The notes under the pieces are model-generated. The model had not been told where the DNA came from. It made no database searches and worked only from the letters and a program-made list of their open reading frames with translations. A stretch of DNA of 64,000 nt from Plantactinospora sp. BC1 (GTDB taxonomy: Bacteria; Actinomycetota; Actinomycetes; Mycobacteriales; Micromonosporaceae), in assembly GCF_003030345.1 (NCBI RefSeq), contig NZ_CP028158.1:2294001-2358000 (forward strand). The letters are read 5' to 3'. Numbering within the stretch: the first letter of the stretch is position 1; each line of letters begins with the position of its first letter. Positions 7,632-16,864 of the stretch are shown here, in pieces. The position numbers were made by a program, and so were the translations under genes.

Positions 7632-9338
7632 TTACGGGGCCGGGAGCAGGTCCTTCGCCACCAGTTTGCCGTGCGCGGCGCAGACCCGGTAGACGTCCAG
7701 CCGAGGCTGGAGCACATCCCCGTGCGAGCGGTAGTACCGGCAGTCGGCGCCGGCCGGACTCGACAGTGGATCCGGATCCGGCGGCTCCAGCATCTCGCGG
7801 CGGGGCAGCAGCGGGAGCGCGCTGGCCCAGTCCTGCCCGACCCGCAGTTCGGCGTACCGGTCGGGGCTGAGTACCGAGTTGCTGGTCGCGTAGAGGTAGT
7901 AGCCAAGGGCGGCACCGCCGAGCGTTCCGGCGAACGCGGCCAGCACCATCGTCGCCGCGACCAGTCCCCGCCGGGCCTCCCGGTGCACCCGGCGCCGCCG
8001 GTCGGCGGCCGACCCGACCGGCGGGACCACGCCGGACGGCACCGGATCCGGCAGCGCCGCCGCCCGGGAGCCGCCGACCTGACCGGGCGGTCGGGCTTGG
8101 CCAGGCGGTAGGGGCTGACCGGACAGTCGGGCCACCACCTCGAAACCGCCGTCCCGCGCGCCGGTGTGCAGCGTGCCGCCGGCGAGCCGTACCCGCTCGC
8201 GGAGCCCGACCAGGCCGCGCCCACCCCCGACCGGGACCGGAGCGGGCCGCTGTGCCGTCGGCGGCCGGGCATTCGTCACGGCCACCAGCACCGTCCCGGT
8301 GTCGTCGACGTCGAGCCGTACGCTCACCGCCGCGCCGGGCGCGTACTTGTTGGCGTTGGTCAGCGACTCCCGCACCACCCGGTAGACGGTCCGCCCCACC
8401 AGCGGCGGAAGCGGTTCGGCCGGGCGCCTGTCGTGCAGTTCCACCGGCATACCGGCCGCCCGCGCCCGGTGCACCATATCGGCGACATCTCCGGTCTCGG
8501 CCCGCAACGCCGAACGGGCCGTCGACCCCGCCCCCGACCCCCGCCCCGGCTCCAGTCCCGACTCCGGTTCCGCCGGGGAAGAGGCACCCGTCGGGTCGGC
8601 GTCGTCCCGGAGGACGTCGATGATGTCCCGCAACTGCCCGGTGGCGGCGGCCGCGCCGGCCCGGAGCTGGCCGGCCACCGCCCGGGTCCGCTCGTCCAGG
8701 TCGGCCGACACCTCCAGGGCGCCGGCCCGGAGCGCGAGCAGGCTCAGCTCGTGGCCGAGCGAGTCGTGCATCTCCTCGGCGATCCGGGCCCGCTCGCGCA
8801 GCCGTACCTCGCGGGTCAGCATCCGCTGTTCGCGTTCGAGCTGCTCGGCCTGCTCCCAACCTGCGGCGACCAGCGCGCGCTGCTGCCGCCGGTACCGTCC
8901 GACCAGCCAGGGGAAGAGTCCGGCGTAGACCAGTGCGCCGGCCATCGTCGCCCAGTCCACGAAGCCGGACCAGCTCAACACCAGCGGGGTGCCGAAGACC
9001 GCCAGCGCGGAGTAGCTCGCCGCCGCCGGCCAGGTGCTGTCCGTACGCCGGCCGAGCAGATAGCTGACCAGCGGCAGGCCGAGGGAGTAGTTTCCGTCCA
9101 GCGCGCAGAGCAGCACCACCGCGAAGAGCGGGACCAGCGGCAGCCGGCGCCCCGCCGCGACCGCGCCGCCCCAGACCGCCAGGCCGCCGAGCAGCAGCCC
9201 CAGCGGGTACGCCCGGTGCCCGGTCCAGGACCAGCCGACCGGTGCCGCCAGCGACGCCCAGAGCAGCACGTCCAGCAGGAGAGCCCGGTAACGCCACCGC
9301 CCGCTCCCGAACCGGTCTGCCTGGGCCACGGGTCGCAC
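7632..9338 (-). CDS. Sensor histidine kinase (HisKA_3) with C-terminal membrane segment, orphan
   Basis: About 568 aa. Residues 15-150 hold five to six hydrophobic segments, followed by a coiled linker ('EQAEQLEREQRMLTREVRLR'). The NarL/DesK-type dimerisation box 'ARIAEEMHDSLGHELSLLAL' carries the phospho-accepting His (about residue 191). The HATPase domain has an N box ('RESLTNANKYAPGA') and a G box ('GRGLVGLRERV'). Unusually, the kinase core is followed by a Pro-rich linker, another membrane helix (about 472-500) and about 80 extracytoplasmic residues with two cysteines. No response regulator gene adjoins it. The start is uncertain: GTG 9338 is chosen because the longer frame would run through the promoter zone of the divergent ATPase, and GTG 9329 is also possible. 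Confidence 0.85.
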   Translation of the reverse strand: MRPVAQADRFGSGRWRYRALLLDVLLWASLAAPVGWSWTGHRAYPLGLLLGGLAVWGGAVAAGRRLPLVPLFAVVLLCALDGNYSLGLPLVSYLLGRRTDSTWPAAASYSALAVFGTPLVLSWSGFVDWATMAGALVYAGLFPWLVGRYRRQQRALVAAGWEQAEQLEREQRMLTREVRLRERARIAEEMHDSLGHELSLLALRAGALEVSADLDERTRAVAGQLRAGAAAATGQLRDIIDVLRDDADPTGASSPAEPESGLEPGRGSGAGSTARSALRAETGDVADMVHRARAAGMPVELHDRRPAEPLPPLVGRTVYRVVRESLTNANKYAPGAAVSVRLDVDDTGTVLVAVTNARPPTAQRPAPVPVGGGRGLVGLRERVRLAGGTLHTGARDGGFEVVARLSGQPLPPGQARPPGQVGGSRAAALPDPVPSGVVPPVGSAADRRRRVHREARRGLVAATMVLAAFAGTLGGAALGYYLYATSNSVLSPDRYAELRVGQDWASALPLLPRREMLEPPDPDPLSSPAGADCRYYRSHGDVLQPRLDVYRVCAAHGKLVAKDLLPAP

Positions 9339-9493
9339 CGTTCCGACGGTACGCAGCGAAGCGCCGCCCGACGATCCGGGACCTCGCCCGGCCGACCCGG
9401 AAATGCCGGCGTCATCGACCCTGAGAAAGGTCAGGGTCGGCAGGTGACCATCGGGTGCAGCCGACCTGCGGCCCGGCTTCGTAGCTTCGAGCC

Positions 9494-11848
9494 ATGCTGA
9501 CAACCGAGGCCGGGCTGAGTACCGCCCAGGTCGCCGAACGGATCGCGGCGGGACAGGTCAACGACGTACCGGTGCGGTCGGGGCGGAGCGTCGGGGAGAT
9601 CGTCAAGGCGAACCTCTTCACCCGGATCAACGCGATCATGGGTGTGCTGTTCGGGGTGATCCTCGCGGTGGGACCGATCCAGGACGCCCTCTTCGGCGGG
9701 GTGATCATCGCCAACACCCTGATCGGGGTGGTGCAGGAGCTGCGGGCCAAGCGCACCCTGGACCGGCTGGCGATCGTCGGCGCGGCCCGTCCGGTGGTAC
9801 GCCGGGACGGCCACGCCGTCGAGGTGACCTCCGCCGACCTGGTCCTGGACGACCTGATCGAGATGGGACCCGGCGACCAGATCGCGGTCGACGGGGTGGT
9901 GGTCGAGGCGGAGCAACTGGAGGTCGACGAGTCGTTGCTGACCGGCGAGGCCGACCCGGTGGTGAAGCAGCCCGGCGACCCGCTGCTCTCCGGCAGTTTC
10001 GTCACGGCCGGTGTCGGGGCGATGCGGGCCACCAAGGTCGGCCGGGCGGCGTACGCGGCCCGGCTCGCCGAGGAGGCCAGCAGGTTCACCCTGGTCAACT
10101 CGGAGCTGCGCGGCGGACTCAACACCATTCTGCGGTTCGTCACCTGGCTGATCGTCCCGACCGGACTGGCCCTGATCGTCAGCCAGTACCTGGTCAACTC
10201 CGACGACCTGCCGGAGGCGGTACGCCGGATGGTCGCCGGGCTGGTCCCGATGGTGCCGGAGGGGCTGGTCCTGCTCACCTCGGTCGCGTTCGCGGTCGGG
10301 GTGATCCGGCTCGGCCGGCGGCGCTGCCTGGTGCAGGAGTTGCCGGCGATCGAGGGACTGGCCCGGGTCAGCGTGGTCTGCCTGGACAAGACCGGCACCC
10401 TCACCGACGCGGCGATGACGGTGGCCGAGGTACGCCGGCTCGACCCGACCGCCCCGGTTCCGGAGGTACTGGGTCTGCTCGGCGCGGCCGACGAGCGGCC
10501 GAACGCCAGCCTGCGGGCGGTCGCCGAGGCGTACCCGGCGCCGCCGCACGGCACCGGGGCGAGGGCGGGGTGGCGGATCGGGGAGCGGATCCCGTTCTCG
10601 TCCGCCCGGAAGTGGGGCGGGGCCACCCTCACCGACCCGGACGGGATCAGCCGGCAGTGGCGGCTCGGCGCTCCGGACGTACTGCTGCCGGCCGGCCATC
10701 CGGCGCTGGCCGAGGCGGACGCGTACGGTGCCCGGGGTTTGCGGGTACTGCTGCTGGCCAGGGCCACCGCCGACGGGTCGGGGCGCGATCCGGTGCACGC
10801 GGTCGCGCTGGTGGTACTCGCCCAGCGGCTGCGGTCGGAGGCGCCGGACACGCTGCGCTACTTCGCCGAGCAGGGGGTGGCGGTCAAGGTCCTCTCCGGC
10901 GACAACGCGCTCTCGGTGGGCGCGGTCGCCCGCAGCCTCGGACTGCCCGGCGCCGAGCACCCGGTCGACGCCCGCGAACTGCCGACCGATCCGGCGGCAC
11001 TCGCCGAGGTGCTGGGCCGGCACACCGTGTTCGGCCGGGTCGGGCCGCAGCAGAAGCGGGACATGGTGGCGGCGCTCCAGGGCGCCGGGCACACCGTGGC
11101 GATGACCGGGGACGGGGTCAACGACGTACTCGCGCTCAAGGACGCGGACATCGGGGTGGCGATGGGCTCGGGCAGCCCGGCCAGCCGGGCGGTGGCGCAG
11201 ATCGTGTTGCTGGACAACAACTTCGGCGCGCTGCCGGCGGTGGTCGCGCAGGGGCGGCGGGTGATCGGCAACATCGAGCGGGTCGCGAACCTGTTCCTGA
11301 CCAAGACGGTCTACTCGGTGCTGCTCGCCGTGATCGTGGTGTTGAGCCAGGTGCCGTACCCGTTCCTGCCCCGGCACCTGACCATCATCTCGTCGCTGAC
11401 CATCGGCATCCCGGCGTTCTTCCTGGCGCTCGCGCCGAACTCGGAGCGGGCCCGGCCCGGTTTCGTGGGCCGGGTGCTGCGGTTCGCCGTACCGTCCGGG
11501 TTGGTGGCGATGGCGGCGACGATCACCTCGTACCTCTTCGCCCGGAGCGTCTACGGCGGTGACCTGGCCGCGGAGACCTCGGCCGCGACGCTGACCCTCT
11601 TCCTGGTCGGGCTCTGGGCGGTGGCGATCATCGCCCGGCCGTACACCTGGTGGCGGATCCTGCTGGTGCTCGCCCTCGGCCTGGCCTTCGTGACCATCCT
11701 GGTGGTGCCGTTCCTCCAGGAGTTCTTCCAGTTGAGCCTGGTCGGCACGACGGCGCCGGGTGTGGCGGTGGGCCTCGCGGTCGCCGCCGGGGCGCTGCTG
11801 GAACTGGTCCGGGTCGCCGTGCGCCGGACGGTACGCCATTCCTCGTGA
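9494..11848 (+). CDS. ctpE: P-type cation ATPase, CtpE-like (probable Ca2+ transport)
   Basis: A 784-aa P-type ATPase. 'LLTGEADPV' is the actuator-domain TGE loop, '[11 protein letters not shown]' is the membrane M4 motif, '[10 protein letters not shown]' holds the phosphorylated Asp, and '[18 protein letters not shown]' is the hinge. There are paired helices at the N-terminus and a six-helix C-terminal block. There is no heavy-metal CxxC domain, and the PEGL (not CPC/SPC) motif excludes heavy-metal pumps. The sequence around M4 closely matches mycobacterial CtpE, reported as a calcium importer needed for envelope integrity; the ion here is inferred. The ATG at 9494 lacks a strong ribosome binding site. 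It is divergent from the histidine kinase. Confidence 0.9.
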   Translation: MLTTEAGLSTAQVAERIAAGQVNDVPVRSGRSVGEIVKANLFTRINAIMGVLFGVILAVGPIQDALFGGVIIANTLIGVVQELRAKRTLDRLAIVGAARPVVRRDGHAVEVTSADLVLDDLIEMGPGDQIAVDGVVVEAEQLEVDESLLTGEADPVVKQPGDPLLSGSFVTAGVGAMRATKVGRAAYAARLAEEASRFTLVNSELRGGLNTILRFVTWLIVPTGLALIVSQYLVNSDDLPEAVRRMVAGLVPMVPEGLVLLTSVAFAVGVIRLGRRRCLVQELPAIEGLARVSVVCLDKTGTLTDAAMTVAEVRRLDPTAPVPEVLGLLGAADERPNASLRAVAEAYPAPPHGTGARAGWRIGERIPFSSARKWGGATLTDPDGISRQWRLGAPDVLLPAGHPALAEADAYGARGLRVLLLARATADGSGRDPVHAVALVVLAQRLRSEAPDTLRYFAEQGVAVKVLSGDNALSVGAVARSLGLPGAEHPVDARELPTDPAALAEVLGRHTVFGRVGPQQKRDMVAALQGAGHTVAMTGDGVNDVLALKDADIGVAMGSGSPASRAVAQIVLLDNNFGALPAVVAQGRRVIGNIERVANLFLTKTVYSVLLAVIVVLSQVPYPFLPRHLTIISSLTIGIPAFFLALAPNSERARPGFVGRVLRFAVPSGLVAMAATITSYLFARSVYGGDLAAETSAATLTLFLVGLWAVAIIARPYTWWRILLVLALGLAFVTILVVPFLQEFFQLSLVGTTAPGVAVGLAVAAGALLELVRVAVRRTVRHSS

Positions 11849-12033
11849 CTACTCGGCAGGGCGGCACGAATTGGTGAGTCGGGTGTGGACTCCTCTCCCG
11901 TAATCTCGTTCTCGGCCGGGAAAAACCCAGGTCGGAGACGGGTCGGACCCGAAAGAAACGGGTTCGGGAAACTGTCGGGGAATTGACAGTCCGGGCGACC
12001 CGAACAGCGGCGAGAAATGAGGAGAGCTGCCCC

Positions 12034-12906
12034 ATGTACGTACGACGGAATGGCGCTGGGCGTACCCGACGGATCGTCACCACGGCGGGCCTGGCGTCCG
12101 CCGCGCTGCTGGCGACCCAGTTGGCGCTGGTCGCGCCGGCCAGCGCCGTGCCCGGCCTGGTGTTGAAGGTGACGGGCGGCCCCAGCAACAGCGGCTGGAA
12201 GACGACGAACGCGCAGTGTCCGCCCGGCACGACGGTGCTCGGCGGCGGCGGCCGGATCGTGAACGGCGACGGCCAGGTGACCATGGACACCATGCTGCCG
12301 CTGGTCGGCGGCGAGGCGTACTCGGTGACCGGGCGCGAGGACGGCGACGGCTACGGCAACTCCTGGTCGATCACCACCAGCGCGCTCTGCGCCCCGGCCC
12401 CGGCCGGCCTGGAGACCCGGACGCAGTTCTCCGACCACGACTCGAATGTCGGCAAGACGATGGAGGTCGAGTGCCCGCCCGGCAAGAAGGTCCTCGGGCT
12501 CGGTGCGGAGATGTCCGGCGGTCTGGGGCGGGTGGTCATCGACGACCTGCGGCCGAGCGCCGACCTGACCGGGATGACGGTGACCGGCATGGAGGACGGC
12601 GGCCCCGACCACCTCGGGAAGTGGACGATGGTCGGCAAGGCGATCTGCGCGACCCCGCCGGCCGGACTGGTCCGGGTGACCGGCTTCGGGATCCTGGACT
12701 CGCAGACCCCGAAGACCGCGACCGCGCGCTGCCCGGAGGGCAAGCGGGTGCACGGCGTCGGCGGTGAGATCGACAACGGCCAGGGCGAGGTACGGATGAC
12801 CGCGATGTGGGCGAACTCGTCGACCACGGTCACGGTGACCGGTGCCGAGGAGGAGGGTGGCTACGGCAACTCCTGGGCCGTCAAGGCGTACGCGATCTGC
12901 GCCTGA
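12034..12906 (+). CDS. Secreted protein with three tandem ~85-aa repeats
   Basis: A 290-aa exported protein. A signal peptide (residues 1-38) ends at 'APASA'. The mature part is three consecutive copies of one module (about 41-125, 126-210 and 211-290). Each has 'A/E-x-CPPG/EG-K/T-x-V-x-G-x-GG/A' early, a 'GY/LGN/KSW' motif and a terminal 'ALCA/AICA' cysteine, so each module probably closes with one disulfide between its two cysteines. The beta-rich, Gly-rich repeat looks like an adhesive or structural surface domain; no catalytic motif is visible. GAGGAG lies 9 bases before ATG 12034. It is alone between the ATPase and a DHFR-like gene. Confidence 0.8.
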   Translation: MYVRRNGAGRTRRIVTTAGLASAALLATQLALVAPASAVPGLVLKVTGGPSNSGWKTTNAQCPPGTTVLGGGGRIVNGDGQVTMDTMLPLVGGEAYSVTGREDGDGYGNSWSITTSALCAPAPAGLETRTQFSDHDSNVGKTMEVECPPGKKVLGLGAEMSGGLGRVVIDDLRPSADLTGMTVTGMEDGGPDHLGKWTMVGKAICATPPAGLVRVTGFGILDSQTPKTATARCPEGKRVHGVGGEIDNGQGEVRMTAMWANSSTTVTVTGAEEEGGYGNSWAVKAYAICA

Positions 12907-13057
12907 CCGTTCCCGTATCCCGGATCCCCGTACGCCCGCGCAGGGCGGTACGGGGACCCGGGTCGCCCGTGCTCCGGCCAGCTGGTCGAGGCGCATGTCG
13001 AGAATCGGGAGTGGCCGACGACCTGTCAGTAGAGATCCGAACGAAGGGAACAGTGAA

Positions 13058-13657
13058 ATGGGAAAGGTCATCACCGGCGGCACGATGTCGCTCGACGGCT
13101 ACATCGCCGGCCCGGACGAGAGCGGCTTCGACCTGCTGTTCCGGTGGTACGGCAACGGTGACGTCGAGATACCGACCGCCAGCCCGGACGTGCCGCCACT
13201 GCGGCTGTCGGCGGCGAGCGCGGAACTCCTCCAGGAAGAGTGGGGGAAGACCGGAGCCCTGGTCGTCGGCCGGCACCTCTACGACATGACCAACGCGTGG
13301 GGCGGCCGGCACCCGATGGATGTCACGGTGGTCGTGCTCACCCACCGCCTGCCGGAGGACCGGCCGGTGGCGGACGAGAACTTCGTGTTCGTCACCGAGG
13401 GCATCGAGGCCGCCGTCGCGAAGGCACAGGAGATCGCCGGCGACCGGACCGTTGTCGTCAACGGTGGCCAGATGGCCCGGCAGTGCCTCGAAGCCGGGCT
13501 GCTCGACGAGATCGGCGTCGAACTCGTACCGGTGGTGCTCGGCGGCGGCACACGTCTCTTTGCCGACCTCGGCGCCGTACCAGCGCAGTTCGACGGCCCG
13601 ATCAAGGTGGTCGAGGGCGCGGGCGTCACCCATCTCCGGTACCGCGTGAAGAAGTGA
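13058..13657 (+). CDS. Dihydrofolate reductase-like (RibD C-terminal domain) protein
   Basis: A 199-aa protein of the RibD_C/DHFR-like fold. 'GGTMSLDGYIAGPDESGFD' at the N-terminus, 'ALVVGRHLYDMTNAWGG', 'TVVVNGGQMARQCLEAGLLDEI' and 'PVVLGGGTRLFADL' appear in family order; the last two form the NADPH-binding half. Stand-alone members in actinomycetes are NADPH-dependent reductases of unknown substrate and are not dihydrofolate reductase itself. There is no deaminase domain and no riboflavin genes nearby, so a role in riboflavin synthesis is unlikely. The ATG at 13058 is preceded by a GAAGGGAA tract. Confidence 0.87.
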   Translation: MGKVITGGTMSLDGYIAGPDESGFDLLFRWYGNGDVEIPTASPDVPPLRLSAASAELLQEEWGKTGALVVGRHLYDMTNAWGGRHPMDVTVVVLTHRLPEDRPVADENFVFVTEGIEAAVAKAQEIAGDRTVVVNGGQMARQCLEAGLLDEIGVELVPVVLGGGTRLFADLGAVPAQFDGPIKVVEGAGVTHLRYRVKK

Positions 13658-13670
13658 GCCGACGCGGGTG

Positions 13671-13703
13671 ACTGGCGGCCGGGCCGGCGTCCGGCCGGCC
13701 AGT
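13671..13703. terminator. Hairpin between convergent genes
   Basis: ACTGGC-GGCCGG (13671-13682) pairs with CCGGCC-GGCCAGT (13691-13703), with one bulged base and an 8-nt loop. It lies between the stops of the DHFR-like and FG-GAP genes. A three-copy 10-bp tandem run of CCGGTCCGA follows at about 13711-13740. Confidence 0.6.
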
Positions 13704-13737
13704 CAACCCCGAACCGGTCCGAGCCGGTCCGATCCGG

Positions 13738-15372
13738 TCAGCGATGCAGGAGCGTGTGGCCGATGTTGTACACCCCGAGATCCGAGCCGGTCCAGACGTC
13801 GGACACGGTCAGGCCGGCGAGGGTCCGGCTGTCGGTGGGGCGGCGCTTCACCGTGTACCAGAGGTCCAGTTCGGCCACCAGCCCGCTGCCGCCGACCTGG
13901 CTCCCCGCGGCGAGCATGTCGAGCGGGCCGGTGCCGTCGAGGTTGAGGATCGAGGTCGACTCGCCGAAGTAGTCCCCCTCGGCAGGCGACCCGAGGAGGT
14001 TCGGCTGCTGGTCGTGCAGCGGTCCGTTCGGGCCACCCGGAATCAGCATGACCGAGCCGGCGCCGGTCAGCCCCTGGGCGGTACCGGGGATGAGCAGCAC
14101 CGCTCCGGCGTCCCGCACCGTACCGACGTCGTACGCCATCGCCCCGGTGAGTACGTCGGCGCGTCCGTCGCCGGTCACGTCCCCGGTCGACAGTGCGTGG
14201 CCGAAGGAGACGTGCGGCGAGCCACCCTCCAGGTAGGCGTGCGGGTCGCCGGGGACTCCCGGCGTGTCCATGCTGATCACCGTTGCCTTCGCGACGTCCA
14301 TGCCGGCAGGCACGCCGGGAGCGTAGGCGATGTAGCCGACCCAGCTCCTTGGGGCACTCGCGACCACGTCGCCGTCCCCGTCCCCGTCGATGTCGGCGAT
14401 CGCCGTCTCGTCGCCGAGAGCGCTTACGCCGAGATCGGTACCGAGCAGGGTGGTGGCTCCGGTGGTCGTGATCCCGCCGGGACCGCCGCGCAGCAGCCTG
14501 ACGAACCCGCCCCGGTACGGGCTCCCGTAGTTGTCGCCGTGCACCGGAGCGCCGACGGCAAGTTCGGCGTACCCGTCCCCGGTGGTGTCGCCGATCGCCA
14601 CCGATTCGCCGAATCCGGCGATGGGGACGGCGACCGGGTCCGGGGTGGTGAAGAGTTGGACGTTCACCGTCGTGAGTCCCGTCGGGCTGCCGTAGAACAG
14701 CGTGACGGTGCCGGCGCTGCGCGATCCGTTGATCGTCTCACCGGGAGCGCCGACCGCGAGATCGTCCCGGCCGTCGCCGTTGACGTCACCGGCGGCGAGC
14801 GCGGCACCGAACTGGTTGTAGTAGCTCATCTCGCCCGGCACTCCGGCCGTGTCCTGGTTCAGATGCTGGGGACGGTCGATGTCGAGTCCGGTGGCGCTGC
14901 CGTAGAAGATCCAGGCCGCACCGCCGAAGGCATCGCCGGTGGCGGTGAACTCTCCCGGGTTGGCGACCACGAGATCCGCGTACCCGTCGCCGTTGAAGTC
15001 ACCGGAGGTCATCGAGTCGCCGAAGTTCGGCCGGGTGGGCGAGGTGATCGGTGCGGTGATGTGGTCGCGGTACGGCAGGCCGGAGTAGGTGACGACGACG
15101 CCGTAGCCGCGCAGCAGGAAGCCACCGGCGACGACCTCGTCCCTACCGTCCCGATCGATGTCGAGCCGGGAGGTCGTGGCGGCGGCGGCGAGTTTCGGGG
15201 CGGTCGTGCCCGAGGTCCGTACCCGCTGGACGTCGATCCCCGGGTTGTCCCGGGTGATGGTGGTGCCGGGCCGTGGTTTGACGGGTGCTCCGGCGGCGGT
15301 GGTGGGCAGCAGTCCCACCAGGAGCGTGACGACACATGTCGCTCCGGCGAACGAGCGCAGCCGAGTACCCAT
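13738..15372 (-). CDS. Secreted FG-GAP (integrin-like) beta-propeller protein
   Basis: A 544-aa exported protein. A signal peptide (residues 1-30) ends near 'TTAAGA'. The body is a run of FG-GAP repeats, each with 'FG..ATGDVNGDGRDDLAVGAPG'-like cores. At least seven 'D-x-N/D-G-D-G' calcium loops are visible, for example 'DIDRDGRDEVVAG', 'GDFNGDGYADLVV', 'GDTTGDGYAELAV' and 'ADIDGDGDGDVVA'. These fold into a calcium-binding seven-bladed propeller as in integrin alpha chains. Bacterial forms bind surfaces or carry fused enzymes; none is fused here. GGGGAGA precedes ATG 15372. Confidence 0.92.
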   Translation of the reverse strand: MGTRLRSFAGATCVVTLLVGLLPTTAAGAPVKPRPGTTITRDNPGIDVQRVRTSGTTAPKLAAAATTSRLDIDRDGRDEVVAGGFLLRGYGVVVTYSGLPYRDHITAPITSPTRPNFGDSMTSGDFNGDGYADLVVANPGEFTATGDAFGGAAWIFYGSATGLDIDRPQHLNQDTAGVPGEMSYYNQFGAALAAGDVNGDGRDDLAVGAPGETINGSRSAGTVTLFYGSPTGLTTVNVQLFTTPDPVAVPIAGFGESVAIGDTTGDGYAELAVGAPVHGDNYGSPYRGGFVRLLRGGPGGITTTGATTLLGTDLGVSALGDETAIADIDGDGDGDVVASAPRSWVGYIAYAPGVPAGMDVAKATVISMDTPGVPGDPHAYLEGGSPHVSFGHALSTGDVTGDGRADVLTGAMAYDVGTVRDAGAVLLIPGTAQGLTGAGSVMLIPGGPNGPLHDQQPNLLGSPAEGDYFGESTSILNLDGTGPLDMLAAGSQVGGSGLVAELDLWYTVKRRPTDSRTLAGLTVSDVWTGSDLGVYNIGHTLLHR

Positions 15373-15508
15373 GGAATTTTCTCCCCGTGATTAGCAGTGG
15401 GCACATGATGCCAGGCCCGTCCCCGGATCGGCTCCGCCGTTCGGAGGACGACCGGACGCTGTGCCGCCACCGTGACTCCACACAGGACTGTTCACGGCAC
15501 AGGTGCGG

Positions 15509-15811
15509 TCAGCCCTGCTGGTAGCGCTCGTTCTGCCGCAGGGCCTCGGCTAGCTGGTCCTCGAGGATGATGATGCGGCAGGCGGACGCCATGTCGGTGC
15601 CCTGGTCGCACATCTCCCGCGCCCGCGCGGCCAGCCGCAGTTGGTAGCGGGAGTAGCGGCGGTGCCCGCCACCGGAGCGGTACGGGTCGATCAGTTTCGC
15701 TTCGCCGAGCCGGCGCAGGAAATCCGGTGTGCAGCCCACGATCTCCGCTGCGCGGCCCATCGTGTATGCCGGGTAGTCCTCGTCGTCGAGCATGTCGTCG
15801 GGTTGGGCCAT
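15509..15811 (-). CDS. MerR-like winged-helix DNA-binding protein
   Basis: A 100-aa protein. 'YTMGRAAEIVGCTPDFLRRL' followed by 'DPYRSGGGHRRYSRYQL' is a MerR-type helix-turn-helix and wing (residues 14-55), and the rest is a helical tail ('ASACRIIILEDQLAEAL') likely to dimerise. The organisation resembles HspR and short actinomycete MerR proteins that lack a ligand-sensing domain; an internal cysteine and an absent metal site argue against classic metal sensing. GGAGG four bases before ATG 15811 fixes the start. A strong hairpin (15828-15857) lies directly upstream in the leader. Confidence 0.85.
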   Translation of the reverse strand: MAQPDDMLDDEDYPAYTMGRAAEIVGCTPDFLRRLGEAKLIDPYRSGGGHRRYSRYQLRLAARAREMCDQGTDMASACRIIILEDQLAEALRQNERYQQG

Positions 15812-16455
15812 GAAACCTCCATCACGAGGGCCCCGGCGCTCGAAAGCGCCGGGGCCCAAGGGTTAACGGGTCTGAAACACCATCTACCGGCAGAATCGCC
15901 GGCTTGTCGTATCCGCACCACCCGTGCGTGACGGGTTCTGGTGCGAGGATCGCATAAGCGTGACCGGAGACCACCTCTCGTTCGATGGAAGCTGCGGTGT
16001 CCGCGCCCAGCCCGGAACTGCGGCCGGCAGCGGGCGATCCAACGGTGTAAGAGCCCTCCCTTTCCTCTGACTTCCTCTGTCGTACTCCGTGCTGTCCGCC
16101 GGTGTCGGAGCCCACGCGACTTCATGGCCCCGCACACGTGCGGCGGACGTACTCGTACCTACTGCTACTCGTGCGTACTGCTCAACTGCGATGGATCTTT
16201 ACTTCGGTGGATCTCTGTTGCCTAGCCGAGCGGAGCCGGAACGAGCCTCGGCCCCTGCTCCTCCGCCCTCGGGTGGGGCGGTTGCGTCAGCGTCTTTTCT
16301 TCACCCTTGACCTGAGGAAGATTAGCCGACGACGGCGAGAATATCTAGTACTTCGCACATAGATTTCCTCGCAGGACGCGGACAGCTCTCCGGCCGCTCA
16401 GGGATCGTCGGGGCAGCTCGTCCGACACCGCCCGCGTGCCGCGAGGGCATGCCGG
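15812..16455. other. 644-bp stretch without a confident gene
   Basis: No reading frame here has convincing codon use or a recognisable product. On the minus strand one frame, ending at 15822 only 11 nt before the MerR start, contains 'AYAILAPEPVTHGWCGYDKP' and could be a small upstream gene, but it would read through the hairpin and has no clear start. Around 16140-16185 there are repeated GTACT/TACTCGT units. The composition is visibly richer in A/T than the neighbours. Confidence 0.45.
15828..15857. terminator. Strong hairpin in MerR leader
   Basis: Arms 15828-15840 and 15845-15857 pair perfectly over 13 bp (GGGCCCCGGCGCT/AGCGCCGGGGCCC) with a CGAA loop. It lies 17 nt upstream of the MerR start on the minus strand. 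It could end an upstream transcript or attenuate the MerR mRNA. Confidence 0.6.
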
Positions 16456-16854
16456 CTAGGCCGGCGACCGTCCGTCTGTCGCCGCGACAAGAGCGTCGAC
16501 CCGCACAATGACCTGTAGGCACGGTGGGTGCGGGTCGACATCCGCCCAGGTGCAGGCAGGATGCTTGTGCCCGACCACCCAGACCCAGAGCCCCGCCGGG
16601 GCCGTGCGGACGGCGTTGCGGTGGATTCGAGACAAGGTCATCTCCAGGTACGTGCCGAGCGGCACCGTGGCGCAGTGCGACCACTCGCCGGGGCCGAGCC
16701 GGAGCAGGGTGCCGACCGGCAGCTCCGGGATCTCGACGGCGGGGGTGACGGTTGGGCGCGGCCCGGTCACCGCCACTCCCGGTACCGGCGCCAGCGGCGA
16801 CCATCCCAGCGGTAGTCGAGTACATAGCCCGGCAGACGCCGCAGCCACCACCAC
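16456..16854 (-). CDS. Hypothetical protein
   Basis: About 133 aa, not recognised. The frame reads 'LLRLGPGEWSHCATVPLGTYLEM', 'RTAPAGLWVWVVGH' and 'HPPCLQVIVRVDAL', a compact beta-rich domain with several Cys and Trp residues. It looks like a genuine protein, while the two other frames of this stretch give arginine-rich nonsense. The start is uncertain: three consecutive GTG codons occur at 16854-16846 without a clear ribosome binding site, and the gene begins 11 nt after the stop of the upstream small gene (16865), so it may be translationally coupled. No function is inferred. Confidence 0.5.
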   Translation of the reverse strand: MVVAAASAGLCTRLPLGWSPLAPVPGVAVTGPRPTVTPAVEIPELPVGTLLRLGPGEWSHCATVPLGTYLEMTLSRIHRNAVRTAPAGLWVWVVGHKHPACTWADVDPHPPCLQVIVRVDALVAATDGRSPA

Positions 16855-16864
16855 CGGAGCCAGC

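Noticed and set aside
16322-16825. A 167-codon minus-strand frame over the same stretch as the 16456-16854 gene.
   Set aside because: Arg/Gly/Pro-rich shadow; the competing frame has hydrophobic and Trp/Cys patterns expected of a folded protein.
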